The notes below the pieces were generated by a model. It was given only the letters and a program-made list of their open reading frames with translations. It did not search any database and had not been told where the DNA came from. A DNA stretch of 64,000 bases from Prorocentrum cordatum (taxonomy: Eukaryota > Sar > Dinophyceae > Prorocentrales > Prorocentraceae): the NCBI GenBank assembly GCA_963575745.1, contig CAUYUJ010014260.1, positions 809,287-873,286 on the forward strand, given 5' to 3'. A program made the translations under genes and the position numbers. Each line of letters starts with the position of its first letter. Positions within the stretch are counted from its first letter, which is position 1. Below, piece by piece: positions 19,833 through 31,464 of this stretch.

Positions 19833-21779
19833 CAGCGCCTGCCGGCGGCCAGCCTGGGCGCCGGCTGCGCCCTCGGCGCCCGCGCGGGGCACCGAGGCGA
19901 CGAGCGTGCCCAGCCGCTCGTCGAGTGCCTGGATGGACCTGCGCAGCTCCTTGAGTCCCAGGCTGGTCGTGATGTCGAGGTCCATGTGAGCCAGACCCTG
20001 CATGCGGGCGATTGTGGACATCATCTTGTCGGCGTCGACCATTTGGTTGTTTTCGTCGATATCGAACACGTCGGTCAGCCTGAACTTGTTGTACTGGTTG
20101 TATTGTACATCACTACCGCCAACGCCTACGTAGTCGTCGGCGTCGATTTCGAGGTCTTTCAACATTGCTTTTGACCCAGGGTCTTGGAAAATCGCGGTCA
20201 ACTCGGCAACGGTCCATCTCTGAGATTTGAACTCTACCGTCCCACCGCGCTTGCGCTCCCCACCAGGCTGACGAGGCTCGTAATTGTGGTTCGTTTGAAG
20301 ATGATCACGGAACTTCTTCAGCTTACGCTTTACAGCTGTCCCTGTCCACTCGTGCTTCTTCTTGTACACGCGGTCTTCTTCTGAAATGCCCGACACGACT
20401 GTTTCTACGAAAACAGCAGTCACCACATTGAACATTCCAAGCAGCGTGAAAATCATCGTCGTGGCGTAGGTGATGTTGAAGACATGACCGTAAGCCTCGC
20501 TCAGAACCGGTACCAACGAGATCCCGCTCATGTCCGTACAATCCCCCATGATGCATCGGAATACGGTGAACATGCATTCCGAAACGGAACCGCAAAACTG
20601 GTTTCCAATCATCTTGTACATCGGGCATGCCTCGATGTCTTCTGCGAACTGCGCCAGGCGGTCAGGGAGATGCGTCAGGCGTCTCACTGTCTCATTGGCC
20701 TGCACCTCCAGGCAGTATGCGAGGAGGTTGGCATCAGTATCGTTAGGCCTCACGATCACGCGAAACGCCATGGCCATAATGGCGATCACCACCCAGATGA
20801 GCAAGGACACCCACATAAGCGAGGGCAGCCCTTTGACGAAACCAATGAGCATGTGCGTGAGATCTTTTAGCAATGATATCCGCATAACGACGCTGTCCTG
20901 GAGGACGCGTATGATCCGCAAGCCCCTGATAAACAGGGATATCTTGAGGACGCCTGTTTCCATAGCATGCCTTCCGATGCCCAAGGATAGAAAGTACACC
21001 AAAAACTGCACGCCTGTGATAATGGCGTCAATCCAATTCCAAGCAGCGCCTTCGCCCTTGAAGTAGCCACCTAGGGTCCCTGAAGTCTCACTGTGGTGTC
21101 TGATTTTTATGATCAGCTCCGCTACGAAGTAAAGGACTGTCAGACCCTCAACGAGCAGCCACAACATGTAGCTCTGCACGTGGTCGATGCTTATACCGAA
21201 ATACACGAGGTTGCACATACCTACCACAGCAGTCATCATGTTGAGGCGCTCCATCGGGTTCTTGATGGCATGACTAATCACACCGTCGTCTTGTATATTA
21301 AAGAGTTGTGAGTCTACATGGTGGAACTCCCGCTGTACCAGTGTCTCTGGGAACCTCCTGGATTGGCTCTCGAACTGCTTGGAACGCTCTCCATACGACC
21401 CAAATTGCTTCTCAAGATCCCCAGCAGCGTCATCCGTCAGTTGACCACCGCGTCCGCACGACCTCTGATCCGAAAGCCAACCACTGAAATTGGGCCCGGG
21501 CGGAGTCTTTGCTCCATCTCCACCGAGAGGGACGCCTCTCAGCTGGGCGCGGAAATTCTGCTCCCCGTGGCCACTCTCCTCCCGAAGACGTGCACTGCAC
21601 TCCAGCCGCAGCGCCCGATTCTCTTGCCGCAGCCCGTGGATCTCTTCCGAGAGCTCCCTGTGCAGCTCGCGGAAGCCCTCCAGCAGGATGGCGTCGACGC
21701 GCTCCTCCTCTCCTGAGGGGCAGCGATCGGGGGGACTGGCATAAAGGGGGCATGCATCGACCTGGAATCCGCGATACAT
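19830..21779 (-). CDS. single-domain voltage-gated-type cation channel
   Basis: An uninterrupted frame of about 650 codons carries one six-transmembrane ion-transport domain, so four subunits would be needed per pore in the plasma or organelle membrane. S1 is at about 178-197, S2 205-225, S3 248-266, S4 278-296 with arginines 285, 288 and 291 at every third position, S5 321-340, and S6 436-460. The pore loop (about 398-419) contains FRCIMGDCTDMSG, with acidic residues at the likely selectivity filter. After S6 there is a basic linker, then one EF-hand-like loop at 573-584 (DIDENNQMVDAD) suggesting Ca2+ sensing. A helical stretch (608-630) and acidic repeats follow. An N-terminal heptad-like helix covers about 25-70. 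The true first codon is uncertain: residues 1-21 fall inside an inverted-repeat element, and an acceptor-like CCCCTCAG precedes residue 23. The C-terminus is placed where repeat DNA begins; the frame itself stays open to 18528. Confidence 0.88.
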
Positions 21780-21890
21780 CGCCTATAGATTGGCGATGGG
21801 CTCCCGATAGCGAATCCCCACGGTCCTGCGCAGGCTGGAGCTGTCCGACCCCTATCGGCGACGAATGGGCGATGGTGGGTCGATGCATCC
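21738..21890. mobile_element. inverted-repeat element at the 5' edge of the channel gene
   Basis: GGGGGCATGCATCGACC (from 21744) and GGGTCGATGCATCCCCCCC (from about 21871) are inverted copies, with weaker inverted similarity continuing inward (GCGATACATCGCC against GGCGACGAATGGGCGAT). In channel sense it ends about 20 nt before an acceptor-like CCCCTCAG/GAG at about 21716. That is the same geometry as the thioredoxin intron, so it may be an introner forming the last 5' intron. Confidence 0.5.
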
Positions 21891-21925
21891 CCCCCCTGTG
21901 CCTATCTCGGGGGCGGCCAAAAGTG

Positions 21926-22085
21926 AAGGGAAACTGGGACACACAAATAAATACACACAAATAAAATAATTCCCCATATTTTCCCATATTTTCTGGGTTT
22001 TTGTCTTCCCCCCCATTTTCCATATTTTCCCATATTTTCTGGGAATCGCAGATTAATTGTGTCTGTGTGTTTTTTCCCCTCCTGA
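21926..22085 (-). mobile_element. AT-rich ~155-bp dispersed element, copy 3
   Basis: Same landmark order as copies 1 and 2 (ACACACAAATAAATACACAC, CATATTTTCCCATATTTTC twice, GGGTTTTTGTCTTCCCCCCC, GATTAATTGTGTCTGTGTG). It lies just upstream of the channel gene in channel sense. Confidence 0.85.
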
Positions 22086-22204
22086 AAAAGGGGGGCGTCC
22101 AAAAGGGGGGGGCACAAATCATGGCCGGCGGCATCTGCGCGGCGCAGGGGTTGGGCCAGGGACGCAATGGAATGAGAAGAGGCGCCACGAACTCTGAGGA
22201 AATG

Positions 22205-22702
22205 TCATGGCCCACGCCATGAGATCCTCTCCCCCGGAGTCATCACCCCCCTCCTGGCCGCCTCAGATATCACCCCCCTATCGTTGCCCCTGCTCTCCGC
22301 CGGGCCGGGGAGCCTCCCCGCTGGGTGCCGGCGCCTCTGTCGTCGGTCGTGGGCCCTCCCTGTTTCGGATCTCGCGGCCGGCAGCGCCGCGCGGTGCCAT
22401 GGCTGGCGACCCCAGCCGCGGGCGGCGGCCGCGAGCCCTTGCGGTGCTCGAGCCCGTAGAAGCACAAGGGCATCAATCAAGACAGCACTGTGCTGGATTA
22501 GCTCACGATCTCGCTGGCCGGGGGAGCCGGCATGGACCAACTCACAAGCCCGTCTGATACGCATATGGGTATAAGTGGCTGCTGGGCCGCCGATGTCAAC
22601 ACGATGTAAGCCATATGTGGCGTAAACCATGGCAGGAAGCAGCATTCGAGGCAAAGTAAACTTGAGAAGCAAGTACCGATCCCTAGGCGATATCAGTGGC
22701 AC
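22205..22702 (-). CDS. hypothetical open frame, doubtful
   Basis: A 165-codon frame whose first ~75 residues (from YLLLKFTLPRMLLPAMVYAT onward) have balanced, protein-like composition. The rest is arginine- and proline-rich. No domain recognised. It could be an exon followed by intron read-through, or chance. Confidence 0.15.
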   Translation of the reverse strand: MPLISPRDRYLLLKFTLPRMLLPAMVYATYGLHRVDIGGPAATYTHMRIRRACELVHAGSPGQRDRELIQHSAVLIDALVLLRARAPQGLAAAARGWGRQPWHRAALPAARSETGRAHDRRQRRRHPAGRLPGPAESRGNDRGVISEAARRGVMTPGERISWRGP

Positions 22703-23039
22703 TCAAATGAATTAATCCCCGAGGGAGGGGAACCGCCGAACGATACCGTTTATTACCCCGGCACATTAATCGGTTGAACGAATTCGCGCAATCTCATGAA
22801 AGGCCGGTTGTCTGATCGAGCAGAGAGAACAAGGAAACAACGAGAAAGAAACGAAAGAGAACGAGCAAAAGAGAGCAACATGGGAGAGTGTGCGGATATG
22901 TAGACTCCAAATCAGACCCGTTATCGAACAATTGGATGTTTCTGATATTCGGACGAGTCGACCATGCTGGGGAATGGTACCCCCCGCACCGACCGCGATA
23001 TTTCAGCACCTGAACTCAGAGGAAATGAATCCCACGGGG

Positions 23040-23200
23040 GGGGAGGGACTGGAATTGAATTGGGAATCCTATTGGGATGCAAATGGAACCCTATTGGAAT
23101 CCGAGTGGGACTCTTGGGAGCCCTAATTTGAATGCAAGTGGAACCCTAGTGGAATCCGATTGGTGTCAGATACGAATCCATATTTGGAGGAGTCATGTTG
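23040..23200 (+). repeat. short tandem repeat of GGAATCC units
   Basis: Repeats of GGAACCCTATTGGAATCCGA and TTTGAATGCAAGTGGAACCC type, about 50-60 bp per unit, three diverged units. Confidence 0.6.
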
Positions 23201-23229
23201 GGATCCTCTTTGAATGCCTCAGGAATCCT

Positions 23230-24025
23230 GGGAGGCCCGAGAAGCCTGGGGGTGGGGCATCACTTCCCGGGGGCGTGAGGCGATGCAGCTTCGCCGTAGA
23301 GGGGGGGGGGAGGAGGTCGCCGTGGTGGGCCGACTATTGGCCCCTAGGGGGCGCGGCCCTTCTCGCCGCAAAGGGGGGGAGGAAAGGAGGGAAGGAGGAG
23401 GATCGAGGAAGGGGGGGGGGAGGATCGAGGAATGGGGAAAAGGGAGGAGGGCAGAGGAGGGAGAAGGAGAAGAGGAGCTACTGTTTCTTGTCCATCTCCT
23501 CCACCCCCTTCTGACGAGTCTTAGGGTCGACCGCGCTACACCTTGGACGTCGCACAGACGAGCCAAACTGCACAAACCCATAGCGCTCTGCAGCTTCGAA
23601 CGGGCCTGTCAATGGGCAGAGCGGGGGGCGTGAACGACGATGGGAGGCTGGCACTTAGTAGTGCGAGGGGGAAAATGAGGATGGGAGAGGCAGGATAATA
23701 ACAGAACCCGGAGCCAGGAAGCTCCCCCCTAGGAGGACGCATAGAATATCCAGGACTTGGCAGGGACATGCATCCCCTGCGACCACGTAAATCAAAACAC
23801 GGCACGGACTTGATCGTTCAGGTAGCAATGTTCATAACTCTGCGACAAAACTCAACCAATCTCTCAAGCCTTCCGCAATCGATTTTTCGCTGGTACCCAC
23901 GAAGCTCCAACATGGAAACCTCTATGGTTGCTTACTTCCGCCAACTGCCGCGACACCGACGTTGGTTTCAAACAGTCAAGCACTTGCCAGCGCGACCCCA
24001 AACCGTAAGCGTGTTCACTGTGCCT
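23230..24025. other. no gene recognised; G-runs and GGA-rich DNA
   Basis: G-rich tracts at 23300-23480 and ordinary non-coding-looking sequence after that. Confidence 0.4.
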
Positions 24026-24027
24026 GT

Positions 24028-24375
24028 GCGCGCTACGTGGTGCAAGCTATGTGGCGCAAGCTGCGTCGTGCAAGCTTTGGGGTCTAATTTCTGTAGTCGG
24101 AGCAATCTGGTGCAAGCTGTGTGGTGCAAGCTGGTTGGTGTGAGCTAGGTGGTGCAAAGTGTGCCGCGTGTATGTAAGCTTTGCGATTCAGGCTGTGTGG
24201 TGCAAGCTGCGTGGCGCAAGCTCTGTGGTGCACAGTCTGTGATGTAACCCGTGTCGTGCAAGCTGTGTGCTGTACGCAGTGTGGCAAGCCGTGTGGTGCA
24301 AGCTGTGTGGTGCAAGCATTACCGCCGCCCAGCGCACGAGGCGCACACGAGGCGCCCACGGGCAGGCAGCATGCG
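24028..24375 (+). repeat. GTGGTGCAAGCT minisatellite, copy A
   Basis: About 15 degenerate units of GTGGTGCAAGCTGTGT/GTGGCGCAAGCT, followed directly by a CGCACGAGGCGCCCACGGGC segment. The same two components sit side by side at 29.6-30.3 kb and about 46.7-46.9 kb. Confidence 0.75.
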
Positions 24376-24379
24376 AAAC

Positions 24380-25160
24380 CTCGGCTGATCCATTCAAGTC
24401 CGTTTCGGCTGACCCCTATGTGCTGTTTGAGGGATCTGCCCATCATCGGCAATTCCCCCGACGTGGAAGCCGTTGGGTTTGGCCACTGTCTACCACCACC
24501 CCTTCCCTCTTTGAAGGCAGAACGAGCTCTGCAACCCTTTCCTGTAGAGGGAAGCTCACCCCAGCCACATCCGTTCCTGTGAGAAATAATAGAAAGGCCT
24601 CACCACATCAATGGTCAATGGACACCTCGGGCACGTGCCGCTTGCAAACTGGATAAGTGAATTAGTCTTGGCACCGTGTTGCTCCTCCTTCTCCTAATCA
24701 TCATTCTCCTTCAACTGCTCCGCGAGACGAGGGTATCCGATTGCAGCCCCCAACCGCATCTCCGGAGGGGGCAACAAGGTGGCAAGACAGAGCGAGCGAA
24801 GACGTGAGGCGGAGATCGGATGCAGATAACACCCGCGGGCTAATGTACGCGCCTTTGGAACAAGCTCGCAACGCGCAGAGCAGTCTCTGCAATATCCGAG
24901 GGTTGAGCAGCCTGGCACAAGCTCGGCTCGGGGAAATATACCCGCAAATGCATGCCAACGTGCGGCTCGATAGCAAACGTGACGTCCACGTTGGTACACT
25001 TGAAAACGAACCTGAGGTTTTTTAAAGCCACATAACGCGCGATATGTGGCTGGGCGGGTGGGTGGGCTCGCTGGCGCATAACACAGAACAGTCGCGCTCG
25101 ACCGCTCGAATGTGTTTTCTGGAAGCACTGTCCCTGTTGCTAGTCTTGGTGCTGGTATAG
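24380..25160. other. no gene recognised
   Basis: Mixed-composition sequence. A 237-codon minus-strand frame (24694-25407) has no recognisable domain. Confidence 0.35.
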
Positions 25161-25199
25161 CGACATGGCCTTGCAACTGCGATCGCCACAAGGCGCGTT

Positions 25200-25575
25200 C
25201 ACACCGCAATGCCCGCTCCCAGCTCGCGTGCTGATGCAGCCACCTACACATGCACCACATCGCCTGTGTACAGAGCAATGGCTCGGTGCATGGAAATGCA
25301 CCTGTGCACCACAGCGCCTGTGTAGACAACTGCAAGCGCGCACGCCGCAACGCCTGTGCACAACACAGCTGCGGCCACACAACCACGTCACCAGCAGCCG
25401 CGCGCAACGCGGCGACTGGCGCCTGCGTGCGCCGCGCCGTAACTTGTACACCACAGAGCCCGCGTACACTTCGAAGGGCCCGACGAAGCCGATAAGCCGA
25501 ACCTCGCGTTCGTAGGGAGGGGGCGCGATCGTATCAAACTGAATCTGAAAGCTTGTTGTGGCTATTTTTTGTCGG
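25200..25575 (+). repeat. duplicated block, copy 1
   Basis: Contains GTACACCACAGAGCCCGCGT, GAAGGGCCCGACG and GATCGTATCAAACTGAATCT in order, after a run of CACCACAGCGCCTGTG-type words. The block at 26330-26600 repeats the same order. The two blocks are joined by related flanks, including the exact word GCCACATAACGCGCG at 25026 and 26877. Confidence 0.65.
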
Positions 25576-25689
25576 GCCGCCTGGAAACCACCCTGGCAAG
25601 TTTTTCGAGCTGCGTGTGGCCGCGGCAACGACGATCCCTCCAGGGGGGGAGAGACCATTTGCGCGTCGAGTTCACTTGCGCCGCGTTTC

Positions 25690-25915
25690 GTCCGAGAAAC
25701 ACCTGGCCAAAGAGGCCCCCAAGAGGGTTCCGACGCGGCTCAAGACGGCCCCAAAACGGCCGAAGAAACACCCAAGATTGCACAAGGGGCTCCCCAGTGG
25801 GGGACCGCCAACCAACAGTTCGAGCCTTCCGCCCCGAGACGCCCCCCAGAGGCCACAAAGGCGCCCAAGAAACCCTTTGAGAGGTCCAAGATAAACCTGA
25901 GAGCGCGCCCAAGAG
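25690..25915 (+). repeat. CCCAAGAGG degenerate repeat tract
   Basis: Degenerate 9-12-bp units of CCCCCAAGAGG/GGCCCCAAAACGGCC type, also seen at 3.7, 38.1-38.3, 38.6-38.9 and 57.3-57.5 kb. On the minus strand they translate to repeated GASWGPLGG-like residues; there is no sign that these are real proteins. Confidence 0.7.
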
Positions 25916-25969
25916 GGCAGCAGGAGGCTGGAATCCTTCCCTTCCCCTCATTGCCCTCCGCATCTGACC

Positions 25970-26125
25970 GTCGTCCTCCTCGTCCTCCTCGCCCTCGTCC
26001 TCCTCGGCCTCGTCCTCGTCCTCTCCTCCTCTTCCTCCTCTCCCTCCTCCTCCTCCTCCTCCTCCTCCTCCTCCTCCTCCTCCTCCTCCTCCTCCTCTTT
26101 CTCCTCTCCCCATCCCCCCTCCTCC
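25970..26125. repeat. TCC/CCTCGTCCT tract
   Basis: Polypyrimidine triplets, pure (TCC)n over about 26045-26098. Confidence 0.95.
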
Positions 26126-26329
26126 TAACGCCAAGGGTCGGCGGCACCGGCCGTAAATCCTTCCCAATAAACTGGTCAGTAATGGGTCAGGGGGTGGTCA
26201 TTCCGCTGTGGTCGGCACGGCGGTAGTGTAAGAATTGTTTCAACAAGCCGCGACGTATCACAATCACCGCCACGCAGCAGCCCACAAAAAAACACGAAAA
26301 ACAAAAACAATAAAACTCTGCGAAGCCCT

Positions 26330-26600
26330 GTGTCTGCGTACGAATGCACCCTTGTGCCTGTGCTCGCCGCCAGCATGTACATCACAATACCCGCGTACAC
26401 CACAAAGCCCGCGCACACCTCCAGGTGCCCGACGGTGTCAAACTTCAACAAAACATGGCCGGCCCGAACGTATCAAATTCAATATGAAAGTTTTTGTTTC
26501 TGGCCACGGGCACGGCCCCTGTATCCATTGCCTGCGCGCACAACGGTACCAATGTATACCACGGTGCTCGACACCACCACGCTTGTGTGCACTGTGTGCA
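26330..26600 (+). repeat. duplicated block, copy 2
   Basis: GTACACCACAAAGCCCGCGC, CCAGGTGCCCGACGG and GAACGTATCAAATTCAATAT follow the same order as in 25437-25560, about 950 bp away in the same orientation. Confidence 0.65.
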
Positions 26601-26889
26601 CCAGAACTGTCGCCGCAGCTGGCGTGTGCGCTATGCACACCGAACTGTTTGTCCCTTCCAATGTGAATGCGCCGCCGCGCCTGTGCGGTTGCCACAAAGC
26701 CTGCGCGCGCCGCGCGCCACGACATACCACTTAAGCACGCGCCTGCGCACACTGCAAGCACGTTGCGTGCACTACGAACAGCATACCTGTGCGCTGAGCA
26801 ACAAGCCCTGCTGCAACGGGGGTGGGTGGGGCGGTTGGCTTTATGTAAATCTACTGGGTGGGTGGGTGGGTGGGAGGCCACATAACGCG

Positions 26890-28930
26890 CGTTGTGTGTT
26901 CGAGCAAAACCCGCAACTCGACCCGCACCCGACCTGGCCCTCCCGCGATGTGCGACCACCGACGCCAAGACAAAAAAAGCTGTGCAGTTGAGCAGGCAGG
27001 GGGTTGGAGGCGGCCGGGTGGTCTGAGCTGGCTAGGCCCCGAGACAGGTCAAGAATGGGGGGATGAAGCGGAACTCGCTCAAAATCTGTCCCCCCCAGAC
27101 CCTTCCTGGGGTCCATCCGGTGCAAGTCTTCACCTCAGACACGTTTGGACGGTCCTGGGGTCCGAAAACGGCTCCATGGGACTGAACAAATAAACAAAAA
27201 CATTGTCAACACACACAATTTCGAACCTGGCCCCCCCCTTCCTGCTGGCCAGGGCCAGTGCTGGGCCACCAAGCCGACTCCAAGCAAGGATCGAGTATCG
27301 TTGAACCGATCCCTATCCCCACGGGCGTGGCCTGGGCCACACTGGCCGATGTACCTCCCCAGATGAGGATATGGGCTGGTCCATTCGAGCTTCGAGGGGC
27401 ATATCCCGAACTGGGGTGGTGGGACGGTGGGGATCGGGATGGGGATGGGTGTGGGGATCGGTTAAGCGATACTGCGGGAAGGCGAGCGCGGACGCGACCC
27501 TGCTCCAAGGCGAGCACGTCCCCAGTCCGCCCGAGGCCAGGCAGCGGCGGCACGTGACGTGCTGCGCGCCGAGGGCCCCATCCCCCCAGAGGTAGCCCCA
27601 GCTGTCCCGAACATGCCAGCAAGGCAGTAAGCGGGGTTCGGCCGCACAAGGCATTATAGAACGGCGGTCGCTGTGCTTCCGCAGGTGACGCACACCCTGG
27701 GAGCTGGGGGGAAGCGAGGGGGGGGAGGAAAACGGCCAAACCCCTGGGTGGGGGATGGGGGGCGCCGCCAGAGGCGGCGCCAAGGTGTTGAGACCGCCCC
27801 AGGATCACCCAGTGGGCTTGCTGGGGGCGGGCGGGGCTGCCTCCGATGGGGGCGATAAAAACCATTGCCATCCGGGAAGCGGTGGGCGGGCGAGCTCGAC
27901 TCCAGCACACTCCAAGGCTTCCGTGCCGCTACGCCCAACGCTCCACGCGGGACCGCCCGCTCAGACTGCCCGCCTGGCGCAGGCGGGCGCACCCGCCACC
28001 CGGCAGAGGAACAAACTCATCCGCGTCCTCACCTTGTTGCTTCTCCTCCTTCCCCTCTACCTGTCCACTCCCCCTCCCGTCTCCCTCCTCCCTCTGCTCA
28101 GCCATCTCTCCCTCATCATCCTACGCCCCTGCATCTCCTGGTTATTGTCCCCCTCCCCCTCACCATTCCCCCCTTTGCCCCACTCCCTCACCATCCCTGG
28201 CCGCCCGCTTCTCCCTCCCTCTCTCTCCCTCCGCACCCCACCTCGTCTTTCAAATCAGCCTCCGCTACCTTGTTCTTCTCCTTCTCCTGCGAGGTAGCCA
28301 GGGGTAGTCACCGAAAGAACGAGGTGATAATGAAAACAGCTCGGGGTTGAATCCTGGTGGGACTCAAGGCAATGAAGAGAATTAGCCCCAAAAGTTTGAC
28401 AACGTACCATTCTCGGCAAAACGTCTGTAGACCCACGGGGGCAATGGTGTCCAGATTTATTTGCGAGCGTTGCCATTCACGATGCTTGTCCATAGCTCCA
28501 TTTGTGGGCTGTGGGCGGGTCTATGTTCAACAATGCTGATCTCGTGGTCGCCCCCTGTCGGATATTCACGTGCTTCGTGCGCCAAGCCCTTTCATGGGAC
28601 ACCGCCGTTAACGGAGATGCCAGCGTGGGGCCCACCGCACAGTGGTATATTGCACTCTCGAAGCGCACTCCTTGTCGTGCAAGATGTGAGGTGCAATGCA
28701 CGTCTTGCAACAACAGGAATGACACGCATGCTGCGCAAGCAATGCAATCATGTGGTGGGACATACTTGCTATACGCGGTGCAACCTCTGGAACGATTTGA
28801 TCTATGAACGAAGTTAACATCGCGAACTCGTATGCTCTGGCAACCGTTTCACCCACCCGCCCGCAACTCCTGGGCAAAACTCCACTAGCGCAGTGGCACG
28901 GGGACCTGTATCAGTCAGATCCATGGCTCA
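26890..28930. other. no gene recognised
   Basis: Includes a G-rich region (27400-27800), a CT-rich stretch (28030-28240) and mixed DNA. A 234-codon minus-strand frame at 27206-27910 has no identifiable domain. Confidence 0.4.
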
Positions 28931-28934
28931 GGTG

Positions 28935-29455
28935 TGCGGGTGATTATATGGACGACGACATCGGCGACAGCTACAATGATGAAGGTGGTGGCGGCAATGA
29001 CGACGAGGGCAATGACAGCGACGATGACGATGATGCCGAGGACTGCGATGATGATGGTGATGATGATGATGATGATGATGATGATAATGATGATGCTGAT
29101 GATGATGATGATGATGATGATTATTATGAGGATGGTGATGCTGATCATGATGATGATGCCGATGGCAATGATGACGATGAACATGATCACGCTGGTGCTG
29201 ATTATGACGATGAAGTTGAATTCGATGAAGCTGATGATGCAGCTGCGGCTAATGACGATGCTAACGATGTTGACCAGGATACTGACTATGACGATGGCGA
29301 TGGTAATGCGAATGGTAGTAATGATGAGGATGCTGATTCTCAAAATGATGGTGGTGGTGATGATGAGATGATGATGCTGCTGTTGCTGCTGCCGTTGCTG
29401 CTGCAGCAGCTGGTGATGATGATGCTTAGTGATGATGATGATGCTGATGATGATA

Positions 29456-29497
<42 letters not shown>

Positions 29498-29525
29498 GTG
29501 ATGATGAAGATGAAGATGAAGTGCG
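28935..29525 (+). repeat. (GAT)n-rich imperfect tract
   Basis: GAT/GAC triplets with a GCTGCTGTTGCTGCTG insert at about 29370-29410. The plus frame reads as poly-aspartate for more than 150 residues, and the other frames as poly-Met or poly-Ile. Confidence 0.92.
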
Positions 29526-29599
29526 AGCGCAAGAAGTGTCTTTGTTCCGCAAGCGCTGCTTCCTCTCCATGGTTTGCTGCTCGGGCTTCCCATGGGCTT

Positions 29600-30300
29600 G
29601 GCTAGGTGTGCCCCGGCTTCGCCTGGTGCCCGCCCGGGGCCGCCTCGTGGGCGCCTCGAGCTGGGTGGGTGTGCCGCAGGTTCGCCCCGTGCCCGCCCGT
29701 GGCCGCCCGTGTGCGCTGGGTGGGGTGCCACGTGCGCTGGGCGTTGGCTGCACCGAGGGTGCTCCTCCTGACCGCACGTGGGCGCCTCGTGGGCGCCTCG
29801 TGAGGGTGTGCCGGTGTGCCGAGATTTTGCCGGGTGCCCGCCCGTGCCCGCCCGCGGCCGCCTCGTGGGTGCCGCGTGCGTTGGGCAGGTGTGCCAAAGT
29901 TTCGCCCGGTGCCCGCACGTGGCCTCGTGCCCTGGGCGGCCGCGCAGACTGCACTAGACAGCCTTACCACACAGCGTGCACCATGTATTGCTCCACCTGG
30001 CTTACACCACAGGGCTTGCACCAGACGGGTGGTATCGCACAGCTTGCACCACATGGCTTAGACAAGATAGTTACCACCTCAGAGCTTGGCCCAGGTAGGT
30101 TCCATCACACAGCTTATGCCGCACATGTGTTACAGAACATCGTGCAGTACGTAGCTTGCACCACGTAGCTTGAACCACACCAGCTTACAGCACATAGACT
30201 CCACCGCCACACAGCTTACACCGATTATCGTGCACAGCCTAGCTTGCACCAACCATTGGGCACGACATATCTTACGCCGCCAAGGTTGAACCACATCTGT
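29600..30300 (+). repeat. composite minisatellite, copy B
   Basis: First part (29600-29950) is degenerate GCCGCCTCGTGGGCGCC/GTGCCCGCCCGTGGCC units with GTGTGCC spacers. Second part (29955-30280) is AGCTTGCACCACA/CACCACGTAGCTTG units, the reverse complement of the 24.0-kb minisatellite. So the whole pair is inverted relative to copy A. Confidence 0.75.
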
Positions 30301-30309
30301 TTCGGGGCT

Positions 30310-31135
30310 CACGCTCGCTAGCGCTTCACGAAAACCTATACTTGGATGCCACATGGCCATACATTCCCTGAGGCATGCGCGCGCGGGGACGCTGGCCTGT
30401 GGACCGCGTAGTGTTATGTTAGCATGGTCGCACTCCTCACAATGCCAGAATCTGGCTGCGCTGCTATGACCTCGACAAGCACGTGTGCGAAGACTGCATT
30501 GAACAACGCATGTCTGTATCCAGATGAGTCTGAAGACAAAACGTTGTTAGTGCTCGAACATGAATTGGTTGCCGAATGATTTTGACATGCGCAAGCAGGG
30601 ACCAGCGCAGGAAAAAACTCGGAACCACCATGGGACAAGCAACACGACAACTATGGGACAACCGCAGGACAAGCCGCTGGGGCGAGAGTCGGAACAACCC
30701 GATTGCAAAGTGCCAAATGTAGGGCGGTGTCTGTCTCGCCCTGGCGAAGCTTCGCCTCACCCGCACGTGCGTCACGCACGACACGATTTGAGACCGAAAC
30801 AGACTTTCCAGATTGGGGGCATTCCTTCGATCTCAGCCCCAAAGTCCAACACATGTGGAGCTGTCGGCAACCGCGCGCCAGATACACATGCGAAGGGTGG
30901 GACCAAGTGCTGAAAGACATGCGGCCACACGTGCATCCGATTCTCGCACAGGCTGGCAAGGCCGTGTGCAACCGTGCGGCTTTATCCAAAGCGAGGCGAC
31001 TTGAGACAATCGGTCCTTGCACCCTCAGTTGGCCCGAATGCACAAGTTTGCCGAGCTGCTTCCAACCCTGGCGACGCAGGCGCCCCCCCCAAGGCCAACT
31101 ACTCCTGTCTCAACTCGCCCTTCTCTCCTTGTGAT
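30310..31135. other. no gene recognised
   Basis: Mixed-composition DNA with no recognisable domain or repeat beyond short fragments. Confidence 0.4.
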
Positions 31136-31164
31136 ACGTGCCGCCCTCGCCAACCTCGACCTCA

Positions 31165-31460
31165 TCTCCTCCTCCTCCTCCTCCTCCTCCTCCTCTCCCT
31201 CCTCCTCCTCCTCCTCGACCTCCTCCTCCTCCTCCTCCTCCGACCTCCTCGTCTCCTCCTCCTCCTCCTCCTCTTCTCCCTCCTCCTCCTCCTCCTCGAC
31301 CTCCTCCTCCTCCTCCTCGACCTCCTCCTCCTCCTCCTCCTCCTCCTCCTCCCTCCTCGTCTCCTCCTCCTCCTCCTCTTCTCCCTCCTCCTGCTCCTCC
31401 TCGACCTCCTCCTCCTCCTCCTCCTTCCTCCTCCGACCTCCTCCGACCTCCTCCACGCCG
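31165..31460. repeat. (TCC)n tract with CGACC interruptions
   Basis: Pure or nearly pure TCC triplets separated by CTCGAC and CTCGTC steps. Source of several long Glu-, Arg- and Gly-rich spurious frames. Confidence 0.95.
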
Positions 31461-31464
31461 CCCG

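Noticed and set aside
28804-30168. 454-codon plus-strand poly-Asp protein
   Set aside because: GAT repeat followed by a GC-rich minisatellite; no domain, and the frame spans two unrelated repeat types.
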